Assembly (NCBI GenBank): GCA_031286325.1
Contig: JAITUT010000094.1
Coordinates: 1-38,636, forward strand
Direction: 5' to 3'
Length of the DNA: 38,636 nucleotides
Source of the DNA: Helicobacteraceae bacterium
GTDB lineage: Bacteria > Campylobacterota > Campylobacteria > Campylobacterales > SZUA-545
The notes below the pieces were generated by a model. It saw only the letters and a list, made by a program, of their open reading frames with translations. It had not been told where the DNA came from and did no database searches. The translations under genes were made by a program, and so were the position numbers. This document shows, one piece after another, positions 1-7,971 of this stretch (within the stretch, counting starts at the first letter, position 1; each line of letters opens with the position of its first letter).

Positions 1-90
1 TATGACGGCAAAGAGAAAGCGAAAATACCTTTGAGCCACGATCCTGAGATCGTGCGCCGATACCACCGATCCGAAAAGATTGACGACTGA
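1..90 (+). CDS. C-terminal end of an unknown upstream protein (partial)
   Basis: The frame starting at base 1 stays open for 29 codons and stops with TGA at 88-90. The last residues are basic and polar and end in RYHRSEKIDD. The stop shares one base with the ATG of the next gene, so the two genes are probably co-transcribed. There is too little sequence to assign a family. Confidence 0.6.
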   Translation, partial: YDGKEKAKIPLSHDPEIVRRYHRSEKIDD

Positions 91-1160
91 TGATAGAGAC
101 GCCCGAAACGCAAGATAACGCGCCGCGCAACGTCGCGCCAAGCGGCGACTGGAGCGATCAATTCAGATCGCCGCCCGCGCCAAAGCTGTTATTTGTAACC
201 GCGTTTTTAAGGCGTAACTATAACTATATCGCGGCGTTTTTGCTGGCGATCCTTGCGATCACGGCGGCAAATTGCGTGGGCGATTACCTAGTTAAACGCG
301 AAAAAGAGACGACTTTGGCGTCCGTCAAAGTATTCGCAAACGATCTGCAAAATTGGATAGATCAGCACGTTTATTTCACGCGAGTTATGGCGTCGCTCCC
401 GACATTCAGAAACGGTAGCAGAGCCGACATCTCGTTGCTTTTGCGGAAAATTAACGCGGGGCAATCTTTGCCCGACGAGATTTCTCGTATGGCGTTTGTA
501 GGTTTGGACGGGCGATCCTTTCACGGCGCGGACGACACATTAGATATGTCTACGAGGCAGGTTTATTTGCAGATCGTCCGCGATAAAAGCAGGGAGTTTA
601 TAATCTCAAACATCTATTTGGACAGAGTGCGCGACGAGCAAGTCTTTTCAGTCGGCGTTGCCGTGAAAGATCAAAACGACAATGTTAAAGGCGCGCTTTT
701 TGTGCTGATTAAAACCAAAGTCTTTACTGCGCGCGCTCTCAAAGCGACATTAAACCGCAATGCCAGACCGCTTATGATAGATGAAAACGGCGTGATCTTC
801 GCCTATGACTATATAGATAACACGCAGGACAAAATCACATTGAAAAACGCGCGCCAATTTGGCTTAAAAGGCTTAGCGGCTCACTCAGATGAGATTCTTG
901 AATCCAAAACGGGCGGCTACTTTGACTATAACGGCGTGGATAATGTAGATCGCGTGCTCTTTTACGCGCCGATGCTGAAAACTCAAGGCTTTATCTTCGG
1001 CGCGGGCGTCGATTCCAGCAAAATTTACGCGAAAAAATACATTTCGTTCGCTTTCGCGTTTGGTTTTATCGCGCTTTCTTTCGTCGCCGCTTACATTTTG
1101 AGCCGCAATACCGCTTTGCCCCCGATCGCTAATGGCAAAAATAGCCAAATTTCCACTTAA
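90..1160 (+). CDS. Membrane-anchored Cache-type sensor protein without an output domain
   Basis: The 356-residue protein has a cytoplasmic start, a transmembrane segment at about 45-68 (core AAFLLAILAITAA), a periplasmic region of about 250 residues, and a second transmembrane segment at about 322-342. Only about 15 residues follow. The periplasmic part looks like a double-Cache ligand-binding domain: it contains segments such as RVRDEQVFSVGVAV and GALFVLIKTKVF, which resemble chemoreceptors and Cache kinases. No HAMP, methyl-accepting, GGDEF or kinase domain follows in any frame. It could signal through a partner protein or be the front half of a truncated receptor. It overlaps the upstream gene by one base. 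The Cache assignment is by resemblance only. Confidence 0.7.
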   Translation: MIETPETQDNAPRNVAPSGDWSDQFRSPPAPKLLFVTAFLRRNYNYIAAFLLAILAITAANCVGDYLVKREKETTLASVKVFANDLQNWIDQHVYFTRVMASLPTFRNGSRADISLLLRKINAGQSLPDEISRMAFVGLDGRSFHGADDTLDMSTRQVYLQIVRDKSREFIISNIYLDRVRDEQVFSVGVAVKDQNDNVKGALFVLIKTKVFTARALKATLNRNARPLMIDENGVIFAYDYIDNTQDKITLKNARQFGLKGLAAHSDEILESKTGGYFDYNGVDNVDRVLFYAPMLKTQGFIFGAGVDSSKIYAKKYISFAFAFGFIALSFVAAYILSRNTALPPIANGKNSQIST

Positions 1161-1196
1161 TTCCTAAAATTATTAGCGAAATTGACTTTGTTTTTT

Positions 1197-1202
1197 TATA
1201 AT
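1197..1202 (+). promoter_or_regulatory. Probable -10 box for the cytochrome gene
   Basis: TATAAT follows a T-rich run and lies 42 bases before the ATG at 1245. No well-spaced -35 box is visible, which is usual for sigma-70 promoters in Campylobacterota. Confidence 0.5.
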
Positions 1203-1244
1203 ATGGTCGTTAGAATGCCAGCACTTTAACAAAAAGGATTGGCA

Positions 1245-1613
1245 ATGAAACGCATCGTAACCTGTGTTCTTTCCGCTATTTTTCTGGCGAGTCCTATGCT
1301 GGCTGACGCCGCGAAAAACTTTATGAGGTGTCAGATATGCCACGGGAAGTATGGCGAAAAACCTATGGCTTCGCGCAACGCGCCCAACACGCTTTCGCGC
1401 GAGACGATAGTATATTCGCTTACTAACTACCGCGACAAATTCGACTTGGTTTCAGGCAATGTGAAGCAAATGGCGACCAATGTCAAAAATTACAGTAATC
1501 AAGATATTGAGGAGATAGCGGATTACATCGTTAAAATTAACGAAGAACGCGAAAACGAAGAACGCGAAGCCAAAGCGGACGTTGCCGCCGAGCAAAAAAC
1601 CAGAAAAAATTAG
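1245..1613 (+). CDS. Small periplasmic c-type cytochrome
   Basis: The 122-residue protein has a signal peptide (about residues 1-22, MKRIVTCVLSAIFLASPMLA) followed by one heme-c site, CQICH, near residue 30. This is the layout of a monoheme class I cytochrome of the c553 type that carries electrons in the periplasm. QMAT or a nearby methionine could be the sixth ligand. The C-terminus is highly charged (repeated NEERE). I chose ATG 1245 over the upstream TTG 1239 because AAAAGGA at 1232-1238 sits about 6-7 bases before it. The gene stands alone behind its own TATAAT and precedes hemA. Confidence 0.82.
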   Translation: MKRIVTCVLSAIFLASPMLADAAKNFMRCQICHGKYGEKPMASRNAPNTLSRETIVYSLTNYRDKFDLVSGNVKQMATNVKNYSNQDIEEIADYIVKINEERENEEREAKADVAAEQKTRKN

Positions 1614-1653
1614 AGATATGTTGTAGCTCGCTATAGCTTTTTCGTCCGTCGCC

Positions 1654-1675
1654 GCGATCGCTTTACGGCGATCGC
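1654..1675. repeat. Two GCGATCGC palindromes forming a hairpin
   Basis: GCGATCGC occurs at 1654-1661 and 1668-1675 with six bases between. The pair can fold into an 8-bp stem just after the cytochrome gene. No T run follows, so it may be a weak terminator or simply two copies of the octamer that recurs through this genome. Confidence 0.6.
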
Positions 1676-1695
1676 AAGGCAAATTAAACATTCAT

Positions 1696-1701
1696 TATAA
1701 T
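1696..1701 (+). promoter_or_regulatory. Probable -10 box for hemA, very close to the start codon
   Basis: TATAAT lies only 10 bases before the hemA ATG. A normal transcription start 6-8 bases downstream would leave a leader of about 2-4 bases. No Shine-Dalgarno sequence is seen between the box and the ATG. Confidence 0.5.
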
Positions 1702-1711
1702 TCGCGCCATT

Positions 1712-2968
1712 ATGCGCTACCTTTTGATTTCTATTTCGTATAAAAATACCGACATTGTCGTACGCGAGCGGCTCGCTTTTGACGTATCGCGCCAGCAAAA
1801 AATCCTAAACGCGCTCAAAGAAACCCGCGCGATCGACGAAGCGGCGATGCTCGTAACTTGCAACCGCGTGGAGCTCGTAATGAGCGCCTACGATCTACAC
1901 GGCGCGCTCGCGGAGGCTTTGGACGCGTTAAATCGCGAGAGCGGCGTGGATCGCGTTGAGCTTGAGGGCAGGGCGCACAGCTACGAGGACGAGGGGGCGG
2001 CGCGGCATTTATTCAGCGTGGCGAGCGGGCTTGAAAGCGTGGTCGTGGGCGAGGCGCAGATCGCGGGGCAGTTTAAGGAGGCGTTCAAATTCGCGCTGGA
2101 GAATGGTTTCGCGGGTAAGCGGCTTCGCGCCTTGTTAGACAACGCAATCCGTTGCGCGGCGGCTGTGAGAAGCGGCACCGAAGTCGGCAAAAATCCCGTT
2201 TCTGTTTCGAGCGCGGCGGTTACGCAGGCAAGAGTTTTGCTAGGCGGCAACCTCGAAAACATAACCGCGATCGTAGTGGGAAGCGGCGAAATGAGCCGCC
2301 TCGCGGCATTGCATTTGATCGGCGATCGCGCGAATGTGATCGTAGTCGGGCGCGATCTGGAAAAAACTCAAAACTTCGTAGCGGAGGAGTTAGGCGGCAA
2401 CGCCCACGCCGAATCTTTCGCGAAGTTGCCGCAACTTATCAACCAACATCCGTTAATTTTCTCCGCTACTGGCGCGCCGCATACGATCATCACCGCCGAA
2501 ATGGTAGAGAAACGCGGCTTTCAGCGATATTGGTTTGACATCGCCGTCCCGCGCGACATTGGCGAAATTGAAGACGACAAAATCAGCATTTTCGCGGTAG
2601 ACGATCTGCAAGAGATCGTGCGGACGAATATGAATTTGCGCGAGGAGGAGGCGAGCAAAGCCTACCGGATCGTGGGCGAATTTGTGGAAAACTTCTTTGG
2701 ATTTTTGGCGTCGCAGGGGGCGGAGCCTGTAATTAAACGTCTTCGCAAGCGCGCCGAAGACGCGGCGGACGCGGAGATCGCCCGCGCGATCAAAAAGGGC
2801 TTTATCCCCGCCGAACACGCCGAAAACGCGCGTCTTTTGGTGCATAACGCCTTTAAAAAATTTCTCCACCAGCCCACTGCGGCTCTGCGCGGCGCGATGG
2901 AGAAGCAAAACGGCGCGGAGTTGCTCGAAAGCGTAAAAACCATATTTGATTTGGAGAATGTAAGTTGA
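1712..2968 (+). CDS. hemA: Glutamyl-tRNA reductase
   Basis: This cytoplasmic enzyme reduces glutamyl-tRNA to glutamate-1-semialdehyde with NADPH, the first step of C5 tetrapyrrole synthesis. The 418-residue length is normal. Visible landmarks are the catalytic cysteine in TCNRVE (Cys50), the region GLESVVVGEAQIAGQFK that binds substrate, the NADPH site GSGEMSR near residue 190, and a C-terminal dimerisation helix region with LRKRAED. The N-terminus MRYLLISISYKNTD matches the family, so ATG 1712 is secure although no ribosome site precedes it. The stop overlaps the start of proS by four bases, so the two are translated from one message. The hemA-proS pair is typical of Campylobacterota. Confidence 0.96.
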   Translation: MRYLLISISYKNTDIVVRERLAFDVSRQQKILNALKETRAIDEAAMLVTCNRVELVMSAYDLHGALAEALDALNRESGVDRVELEGRAHSYEDEGAARHLFSVASGLESVVVGEAQIAGQFKEAFKFALENGFAGKRLRALLDNAIRCAAAVRSGTEVGKNPVSVSSAAVTQARVLLGGNLENITAIVVGSGEMSRLAALHLIGDRANVIVVGRDLEKTQNFVAEELGGNAHAESFAKLPQLINQHPLIFSATGAPHTIITAEMVEKRGFQRYWFDIAVPRDIGEIEDDKISIFAVDDLQEIVRTNMNLREEEASKAYRIVGEFVENFFGFLASQGAEPVIKRLRKRAEDAADAEIARAIKKGFIPAEHAENARLLVHNAFKKFLHQPTAALRGAMEKQNGAELLESVKTIFDLENVS

Positions 2969-4671
2969 AGTGGAGCAGAAGTTTTATTCACACATTAAAG
3001 GACGATCCCAAAGACGCGGCGTTAAAAAGCCACAAATTGCTCGCCCGCGCTGGATTTATCTCGCAGTCGGCGGCGGGGATTTACGACTTTTTGCCGCTCG
3101 GCAAAAAGACGCTGGACAAAATCCGCCGCGTGGTGAAAGAAGAATTAGACAACGCCGGTTGTCAAGAGGTTTCGCTTGGGGTTATAACGCCCAGCGAGCT
3201 CTGGCAAGAGTCGGGGCGTTTTATGAAATACGGCAAGGAGCTTTTGCGCTTTAAGGATCGCAAAGGCGGCGACTATGTCCTTTCGCCCACGAACGAAGAG
3301 GCGATGGTTGCGCTCGCGCGCGGGCGCGTGAGTAGTTACAAGCAGTTGCCGCTAAATCTCTACCAAATCAACACGAAATTTCGCGATGAGGCGCGACCAA
3401 GATTTGGCTTGATGCGCGGACGCGAATTCTTGATGAAAGACGGATACAGCTTTCACGCCACCGAAGAGGATATGTTGCGTGAATTCGCGCTGATGGAGGC
3501 GACTTACAGGCGGATTTTCACGCGGCTTGGACTCGACTTTCGCGCGGTCGAGGCGGATAGCGGCGCGATCGGCGGCAGCGGCAGCAAAGAGTTTATGGTG
3601 CTGGCGGACGCGGGCGAGGATACGATCGTAGTCTGCGAGAGTTGCGATTACGGCGCGAATATCGAGGCGGCTTGCCGCGCCGCTCCGAAATACGCGGATT
3701 TTGCCGTGAATTTTGACGGCGAAATTCACACGCCGAATATCGCGGCGATCGCGGATTTGGCGGAATTTTTGAAAATTCCCGCGCGCAAGACGATCAAAGC
3801 GGTCGTAAAAAAGGCGCTTTACGACAACGGGGCGAAAATTTGCCTATTTTTTACGCGCGGAAATGACGAATTAGAGGAGACTAAAGCGTTAAACGCGGCG
3901 AACGCGAACGAGCTTGCAGACGATTTGGAGAGCGATCTCGCAAGCGTAGGTTTAAGCGCGATCGCGGGTTTTATCGGCATAGATTTCGCGCAAAAAGACA
4001 TATTAAAATTTGTAGATAGCGAGCTCGCGAACGAAGTTAATATGATTACAGGCGCGAATAAAAAAGATTACCATAAAGTTTGCGCAAAAATTACCGAAAG
4101 CGAATATAATTTCCGCGATCTGATCGCGGTGCAAAAGGGCGATATTTGTAAACGTTGCGGCGGCAAATTAAATTACCGATCTGGGATCGAGACGGGACAT
4201 ATTTTTCAGTTGCGTGAAAAATACTCAAAACCGTTAAACGCTACATTTTTGGACGAAAACGGCAAAGCAAAGCCTTTTGTAATGGGCACTTATGGGATCG
4301 GAGTAAGCCGCTTGATCGCGGCGATTTTGGAGCAAAACGGCGATGAAAAAGGTTGCGTTTGGGGTAAAGAGATCGCGCCGTATTTTGTAGATATTATCGT
4401 TGCGAACATTAAAGACGAAATGCAAAAAAATCTTGCCGAAGAGATATATGAGAAATTGCGCGCGGCGAAGTTAGATGTAATTTATGACGATCGCGCGGAT
4501 TCTTTCGGATTCAAAATGAAAGATTTTGAGTTGATTGGATTTTGCTACGCGATCGTTGTTGGCAAAGTCGCGAACGAGGGCAAAGTCGAGGTAATTGATC
4601 GCAAAAGCGGCGAAAAAAATATAATGGATTTCGCCGCCGCGATAGAGTTTGTTAAAAAAGCCGCTTTATGA
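2965..4671 (+). CDS. proS: Prolyl-tRNA synthetase
   Basis: This enzyme charges tRNA-Pro with proline. The 568-residue bacterial-type class II enzyme has motif 2 (TNEEA, RPRFGLMRGREFLMKDGYSFH region), an inserted editing domain in the middle (about 220-380), motif 3 in GTYGIGVSRL and a C-terminal anticodon-binding domain. The start is TTG 2965: GGAG at 2952-2955 precedes it and the N-terminus KWSRSFIHTLKDDPKDA aligns with the family. It overlaps hemA by four bases. In several Campylobacterota hemC comes next (family knowledge), but here no hemC follows. Confidence 0.96.
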   Translation: MKWSRSFIHTLKDDPKDAALKSHKLLARAGFISQSAAGIYDFLPLGKKTLDKIRRVVKEELDNAGCQEVSLGVITPSELWQESGRFMKYGKELLRFKDRKGGDYVLSPTNEEAMVALARGRVSSYKQLPLNLYQINTKFRDEARPRFGLMRGREFLMKDGYSFHATEEDMLREFALMEATYRRIFTRLGLDFRAVEADSGAIGGSGSKEFMVLADAGEDTIVVCESCDYGANIEAACRAAPKYADFAVNFDGEIHTPNIAAIADLAEFLKIPARKTIKAVVKKALYDNGAKICLFFTRGNDELEETKALNAANANELADDLESDLASVGLSAIAGFIGIDFAQKDILKFVDSELANEVNMITGANKKDYHKVCAKITESEYNFRDLIAVQKGDICKRCGGKLNYRSGIETGHIFQLREKYSKPLNATFLDENGKAKPFVMGTYGIGVSRLIAAILEQNGDEKGCVWGKEIAPYFVDIIVANIKDEMQKNLAEEIYEKLRAAKLDVIYDDRADSFGFKMKDFELIGFCYAIVVGKVANEGKVEVIDRKSGEKNIMDFAAAIEFVKKAAL

Positions 4672-4907
4672 GAATTTTCGCTATTTTTGCGCGCGTTCGC
4701 GGCTATGATCGCCGAATGGGAAATTTACTTCGCCGCTAAACATTTGCGGCTTGAAACGAGCTTACGGCTTTCGCGGCAACGGCGGTCAAACTAGCGATCA
4801 CAAATTCAAGCGGCATTTAAGAGCTGTGAAGCTTAAATAAAATTTAGTTGCCGCAGAGGGGGCGGCGGCAAATTTCGAGGGTCAAGGGGCGAAACCCTTT
4901 CTCGCAG
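4672..4907. other. Gene-free stretch after proS
   Basis: No convincing gene is present here. Two small ORFs (24 codons from ATG 4668, overlapping the proS stop, and 30 codons from ATG 4704) have no recognisable content. The stretch from about 4850 is rich in short GC hairpins. It leads into the repeats before tRNA-Phe. Confidence 0.5.
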
Positions 4908-4944
4908 GGGCAAGTTTTTCTCGTCAGCTAAGTGTTTAAGCAAC
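4908..4944 (+). repeat. Direct repeat copy 1 of a promoter-upstream element
   Basis: This 37-base segment, containing GTCAGCTAAGTGTTTAAGC, matches 4973-5009 at 35 of 37 positions. Copy 1 lacks the -10 box that follows copy 2, so it is probably a partial duplication of the upstream part of the tRNA-Phe promoter. Confidence 0.85.
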
Positions 4945-4972
4945 TTAGGATCGCTACTCCTCTACCTCTCCT

Positions 4973-5009
4973 GGGCAAGCTTTTCTTGTCAGCTAAGTGT
5001 TTAAGCAAC
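4973..5009 (+). repeat. Direct repeat copy 2, part of the tRNA-Phe promoter
   Basis: It has 35 of 37 bases identical to 4908-4944. It lies directly upstream of the TATAAT of tRNA-Phe. A third, inverted and more diverged copy lies at 18246-18282. Confidence 0.85.
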
Positions 5010-5022
5010 GCTTTTATATAAT
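4994..5022 (+). promoter_or_regulatory. Promoter of tRNA-Phe
   Basis: A perfect TATAAT at 5017-5022 lies 18 bases before the mature tRNA. The position 17 bases upstream of the -10 box (4994-4999, TAAGTG) is a poor -35 box. The whole promoter recurs inverted at 18215-18264. Confidence 0.75.
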
Positions 5023-5039
5023 CCCGCTCGTTTTTCTTT

Positions 5040-5115
5040 GGCTCTGTAGCTCAGTTGGTAGAGCAGCAGACTGAAAATCTGCGTGTCGGCAGTTCGATTC
5101 TGCCCGGAGCCACCA
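5040..5115 (+). tRNA. tRNA-Phe (GAA)
   Basis: This is a 76-base cloverleaf. The acceptor stem GGCTCTG pairs with CGGAGCC, the anticodon loop CTGAAAA gives GAA, the T arm contains TTCGATT and CCA is encoded at 5113-5115. It borders the polysaccharide island, and a decayed copy of its 5' part lies inverted at the other end of the island. Confidence 0.97.
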
Positions 5116-5353
5116 CAAAGTTTCAAAGCTTTTGATTATTTTTCGAGGGTTTTTATTTATTGGGTTGGAAATGAAAAATCCTACTATTAGCAGGATATAT
5201 TTCCAGCGTTTGGGTAGTTTCGCTATACGACATTTTGCTTGAAAATCCCCAGTTAATCTTCCTAACCAACGCGACGGATAAGGCTTCCGCGCCGCCTACA
5301 ATAACCGCACAAAGCTTGCGGGTCGTCGTCCCTAATAAAAGGTTGGATTATTT
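5116..5353. other. Spacer between tRNA-Phe and the end of the glycan operon
   Basis: I see no gene in these 238 bases. An imperfect hairpin spans 5166-5205 (outer stem TGGAAAT/ATTTCCA, inner stem ATCCT/AGGAT). It could end the minus-strand glycan operon, but no T run accompanies it on either strand. Confidence 0.45.
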
Positions 5354-6373
5354 TTATGAACTTGGCAAACATATTTTCCTTGTTAAAAATTCAAATATCC
5401 TCTTTCGTGTTTTCCGTCTAAATGTGCCTAGTATTTTCCCAAACCCAAGCGGCATTGCGCATAATTTTGCCAATAGCTTATACCGCTTGAGAATAGCGGT
5501 ATTTCGCTCTATAAATTCGCGCATACAGTTGCGTTCCGGCACGATCAGCACGTTATCCAAATAACGTTTGTAAAGCCGTTGCCATTCGATATGCGTGATC
5601 ACATCTTGGAAATTATTCTTAGAGAATAGCGTCAGCCGTTTTGGAACCGATAAATCAAACTGCACCCAATCTAGATTGATAAAATTGGATACAAGATAAC
5701 GCTCCGTATCCTCGGCAATCCGATCATCGCAATCGCGTTGATGGTCGCATTTTATATCTTTTCCGTTTTTACGCAGGCAGTTTATCCATAGATATTGCTC
5801 CGGCAGATATCGAACATATTTTATTTTTTTGAATTGATAATATGCCGCTTCTTCTTTCGGCATAAGCGGAATATCAAAAAGATTTAACAAGTCCGCGCGC
5901 AGTCCGAAGAAGGCAATATCGGACGGATGGAACGGAAACGAATTATCTCTGCGTGGGTCGCGCGAAAAAAATACGCAAGATAAAATCTTCTTTTCAAATA
6001 CACGATACTCCGTGTCGGTTTTCAGAAATTGATTGAAATAATCCAAGAATCCGCGTCCGGTTAAGACAAAATCGGAACGCAGTTTGAAAGCATACAGGCG
6101 CGTAGCCGCGCGAAGACCGGCAACGGTAGTCGCGATCTGTCGATTTACATTGTTTTCTTTAGGGTTTTCGGTATTGTCATATAGATAAAAGCCAGGGTCT
6201 TCCACCAGCGCGACTTTGTCATAATCCAATCCCGCCGTATTCATACCGATATAGGTTGCCAACACAATTTCCGCGCCAGGGAAGAGACGCCGAATATTCT
6301 TTGTGATTTTTGGATACATTTCGGAATTTAATACACCCTGAATGACGAACGAAATACTTTCATTATTTATCAT
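5354..6373 (-). CDS. WavE-like lipopolysaccharide synthesis protein
   Basis: The 339-residue protein begins ISFVIQGVLNSEMYPKITKN and contains VNRQIATTVAGLRAA, KLRSDFVLTGRGFLDYF and HPSDIAFFGLR. This is the pattern I associate with the WavE family, putative glycosyltransferases of LPS core or capsule synthesis. It is probably cytoplasmic or membrane-associated, with a basic C-terminus (FRRKTRKRIFEFLTRK). It is the last gene of the minus-strand operon, and its ATG overlaps the stop of the gene before it (ATGA). The exact sugar and acceptor cannot be read from sequence. Confidence 0.75.
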   Translation of the reverse strand: MINNESISFVIQGVLNSEMYPKITKNIRRLFPGAEIVLATYIGMNTAGLDYDKVALVEDPGFYLYDNTENPKENNVNRQIATTVAGLRAATRLYAFKLRSDFVLTGRGFLDYFNQFLKTDTEYRVFEKKILSCVFFSRDPRRDNSFPFHPSDIAFFGLRADLLNLFDIPLMPKEEAAYYQFKKIKYVRYLPEQYLWINCLRKNGKDIKCDHQRDCDDRIAEDTERYLVSNFINLDWVQFDLSVPKRLTLFSKNNFQDVITHIEWQRLYKRYLDNVLIVPERNCMREFIERNTAILKRYKLLAKLCAMPLGFGKILGTFRRKTRKRIFEFLTRKICLPSS

Positions 6374-7971
6374 ATTTTTCTCTTTAAATTTTCTAACAAC
6401 TCATTATACCAAGGTGTTTTTTTTGCATACTTCCACCATAATTTCCAATCTTCCATTTTTTTATTCTGAAATTTTTTAGAATTCCAAGGCTTATGATGTG
6501 ATTCATAATGTCTAATTATCGGATTTGATATACTTTTTCTTTTATCTTTCGATAGTCGTTTTTTATACATAAGAAAAAAGTTCGTAACCTCATACTTCGG
6601 GTCAAGTTCTTTGTAATCACACGCAAAGTATACGTTCAATAAATCTTGATCTCCTTGCTTTATACGGTCTCCGAATTTTTCGGCTAGTTCCAGTATGTTT
6701 TTCGTGGCGTTTGCCACCCGCCATTTTACGCAATCCATCAATATCATACCAGAGTAAAAGTATTCGTGTTCCGGAGGCAAAGATAAACGATTATAAACAT
6801 TGTTTTTTGCATCAAGATTTATTTGGTAATACACATCTGGAATAACACCTATGATTTTATCGTCTAGATTTTCATTATATAGCTCTGCTATGTCGCCGGT
6901 AAATATGACATCAATATCGGAATATATGACTTTATCCAAATTTGGTCGAATTATAGGTATTAGCAACCTAAGATATGCGGTTTTACTTATGTAATAGTCT
7001 ACATCTTGAAAGGATTCTAAGAACGAGACATCTATCGGGATAAATTCAATCGTGCAATTTTTATATTTTTTTACACCCGAATAAATTTTTTCTTGGCTAC
7101 TTATTGTTATCCCGTTTGATAAAATATAAAAATCTACTTTGGATTTTGTATTTTCCATAACAGATAAGATTGTGGTTAAAATCATCGGCGCAAAATTTTC
7201 ATCGCTGGCTAAGAATACCGGAATATGCGTTTCAGGAGGACGTGCAGATATTTCCAACAGTTCCTTCTGTTTACCTATATCAGTAGTAAGGAATTGCAAC
7301 ATATTTTGCTTCACCCTTGCGACAGTTTCCTTCATCTGAGATTCTTTTACGACGGAAATATTATTGTTATGCCAGCGATAGTCAAGCAAAACCTGCGGTA
7401 TATTGACAATTCTCCCAAATCGAATCATACGAGACCAAAGTTCATAATCTTCTGCCGACGGATAACTTTCGTCATAACGCAATCCGTTCGAATCCAAAAC
7501 AGATTTACGAAACATTACTGTCGGATGATTTATGCACCATCCGGAAAGGATAGATAGATATGTTATTTCTGTCGCATGATGCCCATCGCCAGCACGTGGC
7601 GGATAATTGAAAAAATTTATCCATGTTCCGCACATAACTACATCATGGTTATCATCCAATAATTTTGTTTGCATAGCAAACCGTTCAGGATAAGAAATAT
7701 CATCCGCATCCATTCTGGCAACATATTCACCATTCGATAAATCCAAGCCTTTGTTCAGAGTTTTTATCAGTCCGATATTTTTTTCGTTTTTTATATATCG
7801 AATGCGTTTGTCTTTGAACGATAGGATTACGTCAGCGGACTTATCGGTAGAGCCATCGTCAATAATCAATAATTCAAAATCATCAAATGTTTGGGACAGA
7901 ATACTATCGATTGCTTCTGCTACGAAGTTCTGACCATTATAACATGGCATAATAACAGATATTTTTGGCAT
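6370..7971 (-). CDS. Two-domain glycosyltransferase, GT2 fused to GT8
   Basis: Residues 1 to about 220 form a GT-A family 2 domain: ISVIMPCYNGQNFVAEAIDS, LLIIDDGSTD and the DxD-type motif ARMDADD. A second domain from about residue 250 has family 8 features: IPVFLASDENFAPM, VIYSDIDVIF with its DxD, and ILMDCVKWR. The 533-residue protein could add two sugars in sequence during repeat-unit assembly. AAAGGAAAGG precedes ATG 7971. The DNA is clearly more AT-rich than the backbone. It is followed by the WavE-like gene with an ATGA overlap. Confidence 0.88.
   Translation of the reverse strand: MPKISVIMPCYNGQNFVAEAIDSILSQTFDDFELLIIDDGSTDKSADVILSFKDKRIRYIKNEKNIGLIKTLNKGLDLSNGEYVARMDADDISYPERFAMQTKLLDDNHDVVMCGTWINFFNYPPRAGDGHHATEITYLSILSGWCINHPTVMFRKSVLDSNGLRYDESYPSAEDYELWSRMIRFGRIVNIPQVLLDYRWHNNNISVVKESQMKETVARVKQNMLQFLTTDIGKQKELLEISARPPETHIPVFLASDENFAPMILTTILSVMENTKSKVDFYILSNGITISSQEKIYSGVKKYKNCTIEFIPIDVSFLESFQDVDYYISKTAYLRLLIPIIRPNLDKVIYSDIDVIFTGDIAELYNENLDDKIIGVIPDVYYQINLDAKNNVYNRLSLPPEHEYFYSGMILMDCVKWRVANATKNILELAEKFGDRIKQGDQDLLNVYFACDYKELDPKYEVTNFFLMYKKRLSKDKRKSISNPIIRHYESHHKPWNSKKFQNKKMEDWKLWWKYAKKTPWYNELLENLKRKI

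Noticed and set aside
5166-5205. Strong rho-independent terminator of the glycan operon
   Set aside because: The hairpin has mismatched inner bases and no T run on the minus-strand side, so I list it only as a weak hairpin.
5235-5564. Plus-strand ORF of 109 codons next to tRNA-Phe
   Set aside because: It overlaps the 3' end of the WavE-like gene on the other strand, has no family pattern, and has no ribosome site.
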